Positions 10,078 through 18,805 of a stretch of 64,000 nt of DNA are shown here, in pieces. Origin of the DNA: Paenibacillus silagei (lineage in GTDB: Bacteria > Bacillota > Bacilli > Paenibacillales > Paenibacillaceae); assembly GCF_017874735.1 (NCBI RefSeq), contig NZ_JAGGLV010000015.1, positions 62,001 to 126,000 of the forward strand. Reading direction: 5' to 3'. The translations under genes and the position numbers were made by a program. How positions within the stretch are numbered: position 1 is the stretch's first letter; every line of letters starts with the position of its first letter. The notes under the pieces are model-generated. The model did no database searches, was not told the DNA's origin, and was given only the letters and a program-made list of their open reading frames with translations.

Positions 10078-10305
10078 TTGGCTCTAATTAGAAGTTTAAC
10101 TAAAATAGTAAGGAATTCAAAATTGCAAATAGAGGCAGAAGCCACTTACAATATCTTGATCCAAAACGGAAAGAAAGTTATCCAGATTAATACTTATGGT
10201 TCTAAGGAACGGGTGCATACAAACGTAGTGAGCCAAACTATTCAATTAGATGAGCAATCAGCTAGACAATTATTTGAAATTATCAAATCGGAGTTTTCAT
10301 TGTAA
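10078..10305 (+). CDS. Small unknown protein following the McrBC-like pair
   Basis: A 75-residue protein. The frame can be extended back to TTG 10015, but only TTG 10078 has a proper ribosome site: GGGGGAGG at 10063-10070 with a seven-base spacer. The product is predicted as a short helix (IRSLTKIVRNS), then beta strands (YNILIQNGKKVIQINTYG) and a C-terminal helix (SARQLFEIIKSEF). There is no cysteine motif and no membrane segment. I do not recognise a family. It is the last intact gene of the McrB-like operon, so it may be an accessory or regulator; this rests only on position. Confidence 0.5.
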   Translation: MALIRSLTKIVRNSKLQIEAEATYNILIQNGKKVIQINTYGSKERVHTNVVSQTIQLDEQSARQLFEIIKSEFSL

Positions 10306-10346
10306 TTATGAGTTGAGATTTAGTTCTATTGAGGAGGCACTTATTA

Positions 10347-10557
10347 ATGGCCACATATAAGCAAATCCAAGGATACGTAAAGCAAAGATATGGATATATT
10401 CCTAAAACATGCTGGGATAGCGCATATGAAAGAATTACGTGGTCTTCATCCTAAAATGTCACCCAGAAGATATTCTCCCAATGCTAGAATGCATCCTTGT
10501 CCTATAGAAAAACAAAATGATATCAAAAAATCATTCCAATATTTTGAAATGATCTGA
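10347..10557 (+). pseudogene. Frameshifted small conserved defence-associated protein
   Basis: GAGGAGG at 10331 precedes ATG 10347, and the first 23 codons read MATYKQIQGYVKQRYGYIPK then TCW. That frame then stops after a few codons. The +1 frame continues from 10417 as IAHMKELRGLHPK, then SPRRYSPNARMHPCPIEKQ, to TGA 10557. Joining the two frames at the GGG run (10414-10416) gives a 69-residue protein of a small family I recall beside restriction genes, often labelled RNA methyltransferase although it is far too short for that. One extra G is enough to explain the break. It may be a real lesion or a sequencing error. A strong terminator follows 20 bp later. Confidence 0.65.
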
Positions 10558-10577
10558 AGTGGAATAATAACTATAGG

Positions 10578-10607
10578 CCTTTACCCTCAAGTGGTAAAGG
10601 TTTTTTT
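10578..10607 (+). terminator. Rho-independent terminator
   Basis: Perfect 8-bp arms CCTTTACC and GGTAAAGG enclose a 7-base loop, followed by seven T. It ends the McrB-like operon. Confidence 0.9.
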
Positions 10608-10788
10608 ACCCGGAGGCGAATTATCTATTTGCTGAAGATTCAACTGTATTTTGCTCTTTAAGCAAAGACTTGAGAACTAGTTTGTCGAATTGACACGAAT
10701 AAGGGAATATCTAGTACGTTTTTGGAATGGGTTATATCAATGCAAGAAGGATACTCAATGCTAGTCATGAAGTGAAGGAGGCATCGGA

Positions 10789-11379
10789 ATGCTAAAGGAT
10801 TTTCTTGAAAAAATCGAAAATAAGGAGTGCCCAAATTGTCCCAGAATGAGTGCGTGTAAACCTGTTCTTCAGATAACTGAGTTAGATATTAAAAAAACAA
10901 TTATGTTTATAGCCGAGGCCCCCGGGCGGTTAGGAGCGGAATCAAGTAGAATACCTTTATATGGTGATCAAACAGGAAAGAATTTTGAAGAGCTACTCCT
11001 AAGTGCGAAACTAAATCGACAACAATGTTATATTACCAATGCCGTTTTATGTGTTCCTATTGATGAGCGAGGTAACAATAGCACACCAAAAGAAAGTGAA
11101 ATTAGAAACTGCTCAGGTCTTCTGTTAGAACAGATTCAAATCATCAAGCCTCGATTAATTGTGACTTTAGGAAAGTCGGCATTGATGGCATTGTACAAGA
11201 TAAGTAAACATCAGATAAAAATTCCAATAATCAACGAAAAGCCGTCTGTTCATGATTGGAATGGATTTAAAGTGTTAGCGCTCTATCATCCAAGTCCTAA
11301 AGTTATGAATATGTTTCGAAATAAAGGAAAACAATATGCTGATTTTAAAGTAATTCAAGATTGGCTAAAAGAAAATTGA
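10789..11379 (+). CDS. Uracil-DNA glycosylase family 4-like protein
   Basis: A 196-residue protein with the two hallmark motifs of the uracil-DNA glycosylase superfamily: AEAPGRLGAE at 42-51 (water-activating motif) and YHPSPKVMN near 168 (the HPS/minor-groove loop). Cys14, Cys17, Cys88 and Cys108 fit the family-4 pattern of four cysteines binding a 4Fe-4S cluster. Such enzymes remove uracil or other deaminated bases. GAAGGAGG lies just before the ATG. Its place directly after a restriction operon suggests either island repair or a defence role against uracil-containing phage DNA; I cannot separate these. Base composition is AT-rich like the genes to its left. Confidence 0.8.
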   Translation: MLKDFLEKIENKECPNCPRMSACKPVLQITELDIKKTIMFIAEAPGRLGAESSRIPLYGDQTGKNFEELLLSAKLNRQQCYITNAVLCVPIDERGNNSTPKESEIRNCSGLLLEQIQIIKPRLIVTLGKSALMALYKISKHQIKIPIINEKPSVHDWNGFKVLALYHPSPKVMNMFRNKGKQYADFKVIQDWLKEN

Positions 11380-11464
11380 TAAAGATAGATTGTAGAGGTT
11401 TTCAATAGATTTTGATTTCTAAATAGAGACTTATTCATATTTTTTCATGACCAAGAGATTCAGC

Positions 11465-11735
11465 GAGTCACTGTAGACAGCAATACTATCCGCAAAGTGC
11501 TGGCGTACAGCGTTCAGATCATATATACCAAAGTGATGTTCGCCAAAGCTCAGGAGGGGGAAATTCCAATGCATAAGCATGTGCATCAGCAGCTCACCTA
11601 TGTGTTGCAGGGCAGCTTTTAATCGTCAAAGCGGGAGATATCATCCACTTCCCGTCCCATGTACTTAACCTATATTCCGTTGGAGGATGATATTATTGCT
11701 GCTGGATGCTTTTACCCTGGCACGGGGAGTTACGT
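11465..11735 (+). pseudogene. Cupin-domain protein remnant
   Basis: Fragments of a single-domain cupin are readable in shifting frames: VMFAKAQEGEIPMHKHVHQQ, TYVLQGSF, then in another frame VKAGDIIHFPSHV, then LLDAF near the end. The HKHVHQQ piece carries the metal-binding histidines of the first cupin motif. The linker between the two cupin motifs is deleted and the frame is broken, and there is no start codon with a ribosome site. The gene is dead. Sequence around it (11380-11860) holds nothing else convincing except a TATAAT at 11778-11783, a possible -10 box for the next gene. Confidence 0.6.
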
Positions 11736-11859
11736 CTCTTTTTTTGCATAACGACAAATTCTGTCATCTGATCCAAGTATAATAGGAGAATACATCGGCA
11801 TCTTCAGAAGCCATAGCATCATCCGGCTATATTCAAGATAAGAAGTGAGGTGACAGGGA

Positions 11860-12810
11860 TTGAATTCATTCATACATCTTGAGAAGGAACTCCGTTTACT
11901 AAGTAAGCAGATTATAAGTATAAGCAAGGAGCTGGAAACTCACAGAAATTTGTCAACCGCGGATCGGGAAGCCAGATATGATCACATCAAAATGCTGGCC
12001 AGAAAATATCCGATCAGGAATGCAAAGCTGCGTGCGGCACACGAATCGACAAAGAAGGCGTATTTCGGCTTACTTACTCTCTTATCTACTGCAGCACAGC
12101 AGGATCATACAGAGGACCAGAGGTTATTCTTGCAGCGGATTGCTGCAGGGGCCGGTTATACTCTGGATTTCGAAGAATGGATGAAAGCTAGAAAGATGAT
12201 TGAGGAAGAGCTGGCTAATGGAAACCAGATTCAACTGGAAGAGAATACATATTCTCTGCTGCTGGATGGCCTGCTATTGATCAATCTCACGGGGGCGGCT
12301 ACTGCGGAGGAACTACGGATGTCCGCTGAGCTTTCGATTGTACTGAATGTCGCACAACCGGAATTGAAAATGCTGGCCCAATTGGCTAAAAGTCTGATTC
12401 ATCAGAGCGAGGAGGAGTTCAACTCCATTGTGGCCACAGATCCGGTGAAATGGCGTGGGATGTTCACTCATCATATTCCTGTTGACTGGCTGAAGAATAG
12501 CAAAATATATTGCGGTAGTTACGAGGAAATTATTGGGGGTGAGGGAGCTTATAATGCAATTCACAAGCTATTTAAAATAAATGAACGATTGGAAGTTGTT
12601 TTTAAAGTGAAAGAGAACTCACTAGTCCAGAAAGATGATGTAATTGTAAAATACATAAAAAATGGTGAGGAAAATTGTATATTATCTCTCAGATCCGGGC
12701 GTGTCTTTTATAGAGAGTTAAAGAAAAATATAAATATAGATCAAAAAATGGTGTCTATCAGTGTTTTTATAGGCAGCTGTTTTAACCAGTTAGATACACC
12801 GAAGACCTAA
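11860..12810 (+). CDS. TerB-like domain protein with C-terminal lipoyl-like barrel
   Basis: A 316-residue protein; TTG 11860 follows GAGGTGA. Residues 1-60 are helical and probably coiled coil. Residues 65-190 form an all-helical domain that aligns with the N-terminal domain of the protein encoded at 19246-20481: both share FLQRI/LLQRI, then an L/V-D-x-L-x-L segment, G-x-x-TA-x-x-L, a-E-L-S and a E-L/I-K-x-LA block. This layout resembles TerB-like domains of tellurite/stress systems. The C-terminal 75 residues (VKENSLVQKDDVIVKY, then SGRVFYR) look like a lipoyl/biotinyl-type beta barrel. It is followed after 48 bp by the dynamin-like gene and probably opens that operon. Function unknown; a scaffold role beside the GTPase and ATPase is inference. 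Confidence 0.6.
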   Translation: MNSFIHLEKELRLLSKQIISISKELETHRNLSTADREARYDHIKMLARKYPIRNAKLRAAHESTKKAYFGLLTLLSTAAQQDHTEDQRLFLQRIAAGAGYTLDFEEWMKARKMIEEELANGNQIQLEENTYSLLLDGLLLINLTGAATAEELRMSAELSIVLNVAQPELKMLAQLAKSLIHQSEEEFNSIVATDPVKWRGMFTHHIPVDWLKNSKIYCGSYEEIIGGEGAYNAIHKLFKINERLEVVFKVKENSLVQKDDVIVKYIKNGEENCILSLRSGRVFYRELKKNINIDQKMVSISVFIGSCFNQLDTPKT

Positions 12811-12858
12811 CTAACTATCAGGACTTTTGATATCAGACAAAATAAAGGAGAACGAACA

Positions 12859-15033
12859 ATGAGCACTATTATCCATCCCATTGAAGCAGCAGAAGATTAT
12901 GCTGGATTTACCAGCACTGTGGACTCCGTTGCCAATAATCTCTCAGCCGTAGCCAGCGAGCATGACCTGCAGCTGGTCAGCAGATTACGGCAGAACTTTA
13001 TCCTGAAGACTACTGATTTTTACAGAGAAAACCGAAAACTGAGTATCGGAGTCATTGGCCAGGTTAAAGCTGGTAAGTCATCTTTTTTAAACTCTTTGCT
13101 CTTTCAAGGCGCTGAGGTGCTGCCCAAAGCTTCAACCCCCAAGACGGCTACACTGACCAAAATGGAATATGCCGAGCAGAACAGAATTCATGTTGAATAT
13201 TACACACCGGAGGAGTGGGAGGTGCTTGAGGATAATGCCGCCGTCGATTCGGAGGAGGATATTTATCAGTCGGCGCGTGAAATCGTAGGCATGGTAGAGC
13301 GTTCCGGAATTGAACCGCTTAATTATCTGGAGAAGGGGACGGAAGATGAGCTGTTCGACAGCTATGAGCATCTGATCGCCCATCTTAATGATTATGTAGG
13401 CGAGGACGGCCGCTTCACTCCGCTGGTTAAAGCCGTCACCCTGTTTCTTAATAAAGAAGAATTCAAGGGGATTTCTATTGTGGATACCCCGGGACTTAAC
13501 GATCCGATTGCTTCACGGACGGTTCGCACCAAAGAATTCATGGAGGTATGCGATGTTGTCTTCTTCCTCAGCCAGACAGGCAGCTTCCTGGATAAAAGTG
13601 ACTGGGCCCTCTTATCTACCCAGCTTCCGCAGAAGGGAGTTAAGAAGCTCGTACTTGTGGCCAGCAAGTTCGACAGCGGCATCCGCGATGTGCTGCGGCA
13701 TAAGGATGAGGATGATATTTTTGGAGGCTGGGAGGACGACAACAGCGCGGATACGATTGCCGGTGCATATGCAATTATCTCACGGAAGCTGAACCGGCGT
13801 GCGCGGGAGAAGGTAGCAGAATTTACAGAGGATCTGAGAAGGCGTAACAGCCCGGAGCCGCTCATTCAAGTGATCGGGGAGTGCGGGAAGCCGGTCTTCA
13901 TCTCGGCGATCGCCTATAATATGTCGCTTAAGCAGCCGGCGGAATACAATATGGAGGAACAGAACATCTGCCGCGGGCTGCAGGAGTTCTCTAAGGATCT
14001 AGCTGCCGACCTTAAGCTGCTGAGCAATATGAGTACCATTCAGGAAATCTATGCGGCGGTGGTGGAGGAGAAGACGGAGATTCTGCGGCAAAAGGCGAAA
14101 GGCTTCGTGCCCACGGCATTAGAGGAGCTCAAACAGCTGCTGGGAGGCTTCCGAGAAAAAGCGGAAAAGCAGCTCGCGCTCTTGTCCGGCAGTGACCGCG
14201 AACGGTTGCTGGAGCAAAAGCGGGCGATGGAGAATCAGATTTCTTCTATCCGTGCTGATGTGGTGACGGTATTCGGTGAACTGAATGCCCGGCTGGAGGC
14301 TGAGAAGTCAGAGGCCGTGCGCGATTTACGGAAGGCGAGCAGCGAGCACTCCAGATTGTCGGAGCGGACAGGCACGGAGGTCAAGACCGGCTCACGGACA
14401 TATTCCACTTCTAAATGGTACAAGCCGAAATCATGGGGAACCTCCCGTACTGAACATTACAGCTATGAGGTTGCCTATTCCTATCTGGATGTGGCGGATG
14501 CCCTTGATAATCTGCGCTCCTACTCGATAGAAGCCATGAATCAGATCGAGGAGATGTTTAGCGAGAGTATTCAGCTGAAGGAGATAAAGCGGAAGCTGTT
14601 GACCGTTGTGGTTAATAATTTCGATATGGGCAGTGAGAAATATGATCCGGCCTTCTTCCGGCTGCTGGTAGAGGAGAAGATTAACGGGATTGAGTTCCCG
14701 GTCATCAAGCTGGATATTACGGAAGCGACGAACCGCTTTGTGTCCAAGTTCAGTGGTGAGATTACCTCGGCATCCGATAAGACGAATATGCAGAATGCCA
14801 TGCTGAGTGCCGTTAACGCACTGTTCGAGACGATGAGCACTCAGCTGAGTGAGCGGGTGAAAGTGTTCAAAGCGGACATGAATGAAATTGCCGGACAGCT
14901 GAGTGTGTCCCTGCTAGCCAGCGTGCAGGCTGAATTCGACGAGTTGCTGCAGAAATATGAGAACCGTCAGCAAGAGATTGAGAAGTACAGAGAGTATATT
15001 TACATGTTATCAGATGAACTTAAGAGACTATAA
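12859..15033 (+). CDS. Dynamin-like GTPase (large)
   Basis: A 724-residue dynamin-superfamily GTPase. G1 is GQVKAGKS at about 66-73, G3 is IVDTPGLND near 207-215, and LVASKFD near 268 is the G4-equivalent. After the GTPase domain come long helices (400-510) and a Lys/Tyr/Ser-rich insert at about 510-540 (STSKWYKPKSWGTSR), then more helices, a usual stalk/coiled-coil arrangement. There is no clear transmembrane span. The ATG has AAAGGAG upstream. Bacterial dynamins reshape or tether membranes and several act in phage defence. Placed between a TerB-like protein and a HerA-type ATPase, it is likely the membrane-acting part of this module; that is inference. Confidence 0.8.
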   Translation: MSTIIHPIEAAEDYAGFTSTVDSVANNLSAVASEHDLQLVSRLRQNFILKTTDFYRENRKLSIGVIGQVKAGKSSFLNSLLFQGAEVLPKASTPKTATLTKMEYAEQNRIHVEYYTPEEWEVLEDNAAVDSEEDIYQSAREIVGMVERSGIEPLNYLEKGTEDELFDSYEHLIAHLNDYVGEDGRFTPLVKAVTLFLNKEEFKGISIVDTPGLNDPIASRTVRTKEFMEVCDVVFFLSQTGSFLDKSDWALLSTQLPQKGVKKLVLVASKFDSGIRDVLRHKDEDDIFGGWEDDNSADTIAGAYAIISRKLNRRAREKVAEFTEDLRRRNSPEPLIQVIGECGKPVFISAIAYNMSLKQPAEYNMEEQNICRGLQEFSKDLAADLKLLSNMSTIQEIYAAVVEEKTEILRQKAKGFVPTALEELKQLLGGFREKAEKQLALLSGSDRERLLEQKRAMENQISSIRADVVTVFGELNARLEAEKSEAVRDLRKASSEHSRLSERTGTEVKTGSRTYSTSKWYKPKSWGTSRTEHYSYEVAYSYLDVADALDNLRSYSIEAMNQIEEMFSESIQLKEIKRKLLTVVVNNFDMGSEKYDPAFFRLLVEEKINGIEFPVIKLDITEATNRFVSKFSGEITSASDKTNMQNAMLSAVNALFETMSTQLSERVKVFKADMNEIAGQLSVSLLASVQAEFDELLQKYENRQQEIEKYREYIYMLSDELKRL

Positions 15034-15049
15034 GGCCGGGGGAATGAAG

Positions 15050-18000
15050 ATGGCAACAAGCATAGAGAAGCAGCAGCGGGATCATGAATATCAGCTGGAG
15101 ACAGCGGTTGAAGCGGCCGGCCGGATTATTACCAAAAGCTATCTGGATCAGCTGGAGCAGTATGCCATCATCGAGCCCTCCGAAGAAGAGATTGATATAG
15201 ATATTGCCGAATGCGGCCAGTTCTATCAGCTGACCAAGCTGGTCTACAATAAGGATGAGCATTTCCTGGATAAGCTCACGACGATTGCTAACGTAGCCTA
15301 TTCTATCAATGGCAGTATCGCTTCGATCATCAAGAGTGACGGGCAGTCAGTGAATTATTACCTCGGCGTCATCTCCAAGAATGACCGCGGCCGGAATGAG
15401 AACAGCCTGCTTAGACGGCAGGCGGCATCCAAGGCGTTTCAGGGAGCGATTCAGGGTAATCTGATCGGGTCCGATGTGCTGACACTGGACAAGGATGAGG
15501 TTATGGAGCTGCAGCAGAATATTTTCTCCCGGAGCGCTCAGGCGATATCCTCCGTGTCAGGAGTCGTCGCACTGCGGGACAGAGATATGAAAGGTATGCC
15601 AGCGTATGTGCAGGGGATTGAGAACATGGTCGATTCCTTGCGCGGCCAAGCCTATTCGATTTTGCTCATCGCCGATCCGCTTCGTAGCAGTGAGCTGAAG
15701 GCAGTCAAACAAGGATATGAACTGCTGCATACCGAGCTGTCCGCCTACTGGCGCAGCTCACTGACCCTGAACGAAAGTGACAGCACCTCGTTATCCCAGG
15801 CAGCTTCAGAAGGCGTATCTAACGGGATTACCAAGGGTATTGCTTTAACCCAAGGCAAGAATACATCTAAAGGGAATTCTTTAGGCGGACATGCTGGTCT
15901 GAACATTGGAATACCCAACACAGGTATTGGTATAAATCTGGGCGGCAGCTTTGGAAAATTCAGCTCCACCGGAGAATCCTCCGGAGAGACGACGAGCCAG
16001 AGCGAGATGGAGAATACTACCCGCAGCACTAGCAGCACCTCCGGTACCACGCGCAGCGGGGGGAAGAGCCTGCAGCTTCATTACGAGAACAGAAGCACCA
16101 AGGCACTGCTGGACAAAATCGACAGTCAGCTTGAGCGTCTGGATGTATGTGAGAGCTTCGGCGCCTTCAATTGCGCGGCCTATGTCATTGCGGATGACCG
16201 CAACGCCGCCATGACGGTCTCCAGCAACTATAATGCACTGATGCGTGGGGAAGCATCCTCCATCCAGGCTTCATTCATTAACACCTGGCACAAACAAGCT
16301 GATGTAAAGCGGCTGCTGGCCTATTTGAATTCCTTTGTACATCCGCGTTTCACCGGGCAGGGACATGGAGTATCGGAAGAGGCGCTGCAGGTAACGCCAG
16401 CATCGATTCTGAATGGGAACGAGATTGCCATTCAGATCGGCTTGCCGAAGAAGTCGGTTGCCGGCATCTCTGTAATTCCCATGGCGCCATTCGGCCGTAA
16501 TGTACGTACAGCCAAAGGGGGAAGGGTGCTGCAGCTTGGCAGTCTCTATCATATGGGCAAGCCGGATGGCTCACCGGTCATACTGGATGTTCAGAGTCTG
16601 GCTGCACATACCTTCATTACCGGATCAACCGGTTCGGGTAAATCGAATACGATCTACCAGTTATTAACCAAGCTTGAAGAGCAGAGGGTATCCTTCCTAG
16701 TCATTGAGCCGGCCAAAGGGGAGTACAAGCATGTCTTCGGCAGCCGGCCGGATGTGAATGTATTCGGCACGAATACGCAGGCTGCCCCGCTGCTGCGGCT
16801 GAACCCGTTTGTCTTCCCGTCAGGCATTCATGTTCTGGAGCATATTGACCGCCTGATTGAGATCATGAATGTGTGCTGGCCGATGTATGCGGCTATGCCT
16901 GCTGTACTTAAAGAAGCCGTTGAGGATGCATACATAGAAAGCGGCTGGGATCTGGAGAGCTCGGAGAACCGCTATAACAATGGCTTTTATCCGACCTTTA
17001 TTGATGTCATGGGCTCTTTGCAGCGGGTGATTGAGCAGACGGCTTACGCGGACGAGGTGAAGAGCAACTATAAAGGCTCCCTGCTTACCCGAGTCAAATC
17101 ATTGACCAATGGGCTGAACGGGCAGATTCTCTGCAATGGAGAGCTAGATAACGGGCTGCTGTTTGATCAGAATACCATTATTGATCTGAGCAGAGTCGGC
17201 TCTGCCGAGACCCGGTCACTGATTATGGGGATGCTGGTCATGCGTCTGCAGGAGCACAGGATGCATCAGGGCGGTATGAATGTACCGCTTAAGCATGTTA
17301 CAGTCCTGGAAGAAGCCCATCATTTGCTGAAAAGAACTTCCGGCGAGCAATCGATGGAAGGCGCCAATCTGCAGGGGAAATCCGTCGAGATGCTGGCAAA
17401 TGCCATTGCCGAAATGCGGACACTCGGTGAAGGGTTTATTATCGCCGATCAGTCACCGGGACTGCTGGATGCAGCCGCCATTCGTAATACGAATACCAAA
17501 ATTATACTGCAGACACCTGATATGAATGACCGGCAGCTTGTCGGCAGAGCAGCCAATCTGAATGACGAGCAGATCCTGGAGCTGGCCAAGCTCTCTACAG
17601 GGGTTGCTGCAGTTTACCAGAACAATTGGCTTGAGCCGGTCTTATGCAGTCTGGAGCCGTTCGCAGCTGCGGAAGAAGTATACAGCTTTGTTCCTGAAGT
17701 GCCGAGCAGCATCATGGGGGCGCGCTATACCCGGGAGCTGCTGAAGCTGCTGCTGGGTAAGCTTTTGCCGGAGTACCCGGAGCTGGATCTGGACTACCTG
17801 GAAGCGGGTCTCTCCCGCTCTAGGCTGTCAACGAAGTCCAAGATTATGCTGCATCAGCTGATCGGCGAATATAAAGAGGCTCAGCAGCTGCAGCTGTGGA
17901 ACAGCGAAGGATTTGCACAGCTGGCTGGTCTCGTCAGTGATCTGATGGACGGAGAATCTATCATGGAGCAGACCCGGTTGGCCGGAGTAGAAGTGGAGCG

Positions 18001-18172
18001 GCTGAACGGATACTTGAACGCCGCGATCAGTCGCAGGATCGGTCCGGTCGATGAGCCGTTAGCTTATGTAATCAGCCATTGTCTGATGAAAAATCATTCG
18101 GCAAGAGATACTGAAGGGCTTAAATTATATTATATGTGGGAGCATATGACTCGGGAGAGTATACGGGGATAG
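15050..18172 (+). CDS. HerA/VirB4-type P-loop ATPase with Ser/Gly-rich linker
   Basis: A 1040-residue protein. ATG 15050 is chosen because GGGGG lies seven bases upstream; the frame is open further back inside the dynamin gene. Residues 1-240 are helical and unrecognised. Residues about 244-339 are low-complexity, rich in Ser, Thr and Gly (for example GLNIGIPNTGIGINLGG). The ATPase core has Walker A TGSTGSGKSNT near 524, a VIEPAKGEYK strand, Walker B VTVLEEAHHLL near 750, and FIIADQSPGLL with an R-containing tail, as in HerA/DUF87 hexameric pumps. Such ATPases move DNA or protein. It sits immediately before a toxin/immunity pair, suggesting a translocation role, or DNA processing together with a nuclease. 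Neither is proven. Confidence 0.8.
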   Translation: MATSIEKQQRDHEYQLETAVEAAGRIITKSYLDQLEQYAIIEPSEEEIDIDIAECGQFYQLTKLVYNKDEHFLDKLTTIANVAYSINGSIASIIKSDGQSVNYYLGVISKNDRGRNENSLLRRQAASKAFQGAIQGNLIGSDVLTLDKDEVMELQQNIFSRSAQAISSVSGVVALRDRDMKGMPAYVQGIENMVDSLRGQAYSILLIADPLRSSELKAVKQGYELLHTELSAYWRSSLTLNESDSTSLSQAASEGVSNGITKGIALTQGKNTSKGNSLGGHAGLNIGIPNTGIGINLGGSFGKFSSTGESSGETTSQSEMENTTRSTSSTSGTTRSGGKSLQLHYENRSTKALLDKIDSQLERLDVCESFGAFNCAAYVIADDRNAAMTVSSNYNALMRGEASSIQASFINTWHKQADVKRLLAYLNSFVHPRFTGQGHGVSEEALQVTPASILNGNEIAIQIGLPKKSVAGISVIPMAPFGRNVRTAKGGRVLQLGSLYHMGKPDGSPVILDVQSLAAHTFITGSTGSGKSNTIYQLLTKLEEQRVSFLVIEPAKGEYKHVFGSRPDVNVFGTNTQAAPLLRLNPFVFPSGIHVLEHIDRLIEIMNVCWPMYAAMPAVLKEAVEDAYIESGWDLESSENRYNNGFYPTFIDVMGSLQRVIEQTAYADEVKSNYKGSLLTRVKSLTNGLNGQILCNGELDNGLLFDQNTIIDLSRVGSAETRSLIMGMLVMRLQEHRMHQGGMNVPLKHVTVLEEAHHLLKRTSGEQSMEGANLQGKSVEMLANAIAEMRTLGEGFIIADQSPGLLDAAAIRNTNTKIILQTPDMNDRQLVGRAANLNDEQILELAKLSTGVAAVYQNNWLEPVLCSLEPFAAAEEVYSFVPEVPSSIMGARYTRELLKLLLGKLLPEYPELDLDYLEAGLSRSRLSTKSKIMLHQLIGEYKEAQQLQLWNSEGFAQLAGLVSDLMDGESIMEQTRLAGVEVERLNGYLNAAISRRIGPVDEPLAYVISHCLMKNHSARDTEGLKLYYMWEHMTRESIRG

Positions 18173-18182
18173 GGGAATGGGA

Positions 18183-18794
18183 ATGGAGAATGTAGCGCTG
18201 GGTAATAAAGAGGCTGTCGAATTGAAGCGGCCGGGAGCAGATACGAATATTGATGCACTGTTAATTGATGTAGAGAAGTTGGACAGACCCCTCTATGATG
18301 CTGAGCGTAATCAAGATAGTGAGGCTCCGCAAGAGGTTATAGAACCGGTTCCACGGCCGGAATGGACAGAGGAAGAGAAGCGGCAATGCCAGCTTGAAAC
18401 AGGCTGGCCGGGTACTATTATTGACTCGGTAAGGTCCAGTGAGGAGTCTAAGATTTACATCAATGCAGGTCTGAAGGTGAGTGAAATCGGAGGCAAGCCT
18501 TGCCTGGAGCGGAACGATATTGATTGCGAACAGAAGGATGCTATGGGCCAGACGAATAAGGAACGGATGGCCCGTGGACTGGCCCCGTTAACGCCGGACG
18601 GCAAGACAGTCGAGCTGCATCATATCGGCCAGAAGGCCGATTCCCCGTTAGCCGAATTGACCATGGAGCAGCATAGGGGCAAAGGCAATGATACGATTCT
18701 GCATGATAAAAAGATTGAGAGTGCAATTGACCGTATTGCCTTTAATGCAGAGAAAGCGGAGCACTGGAAAAGACGGGCAGAAGCATATAATTGA
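18183..18794 (+). CDS. LHH-family HNH/Endo VII nuclease toxin
   Basis: A 203-residue protein. ATG 18183 is favoured over 18177 because AGGGG lies seven bases before it. The C-terminal 100 residues show the LHH nuclease signature: VELHHIGQKADSPLAELT followed by HRGKGNDTILHD. The preceding region (SKIYINAGL, RNDIDCEQ, GQTNKERMARGLAP) is typical of these polymorphic-toxin tips. LHH domains are predicted metal-dependent DNases used as toxin warheads. The N-terminal 60 residues are acidic and show no signal peptide, LXG or WXG motif, so the export route is not evident. The immunity gene follows 11 bp later. The adjacent HerA-type ATPase could deliver it; that is inference. Confidence 0.8.
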   Translation: MENVALGNKEAVELKRPGADTNIDALLIDVEKLDRPLYDAERNQDSEAPQEVIEPVPRPEWTEEEKRQCQLETGWPGTIIDSVRSSEESKIYINAGLKVSEIGGKPCLERNDIDCEQKDAMGQTNKERMARGLAPLTPDGKTVELHHIGQKADSPLAELTMEQHRGKGNDTILHDKKIESAIDRIAFNAEKAEHWKRRAEAYN

Positions 18795-18805
18795 GGAGGA
18801 GAACA

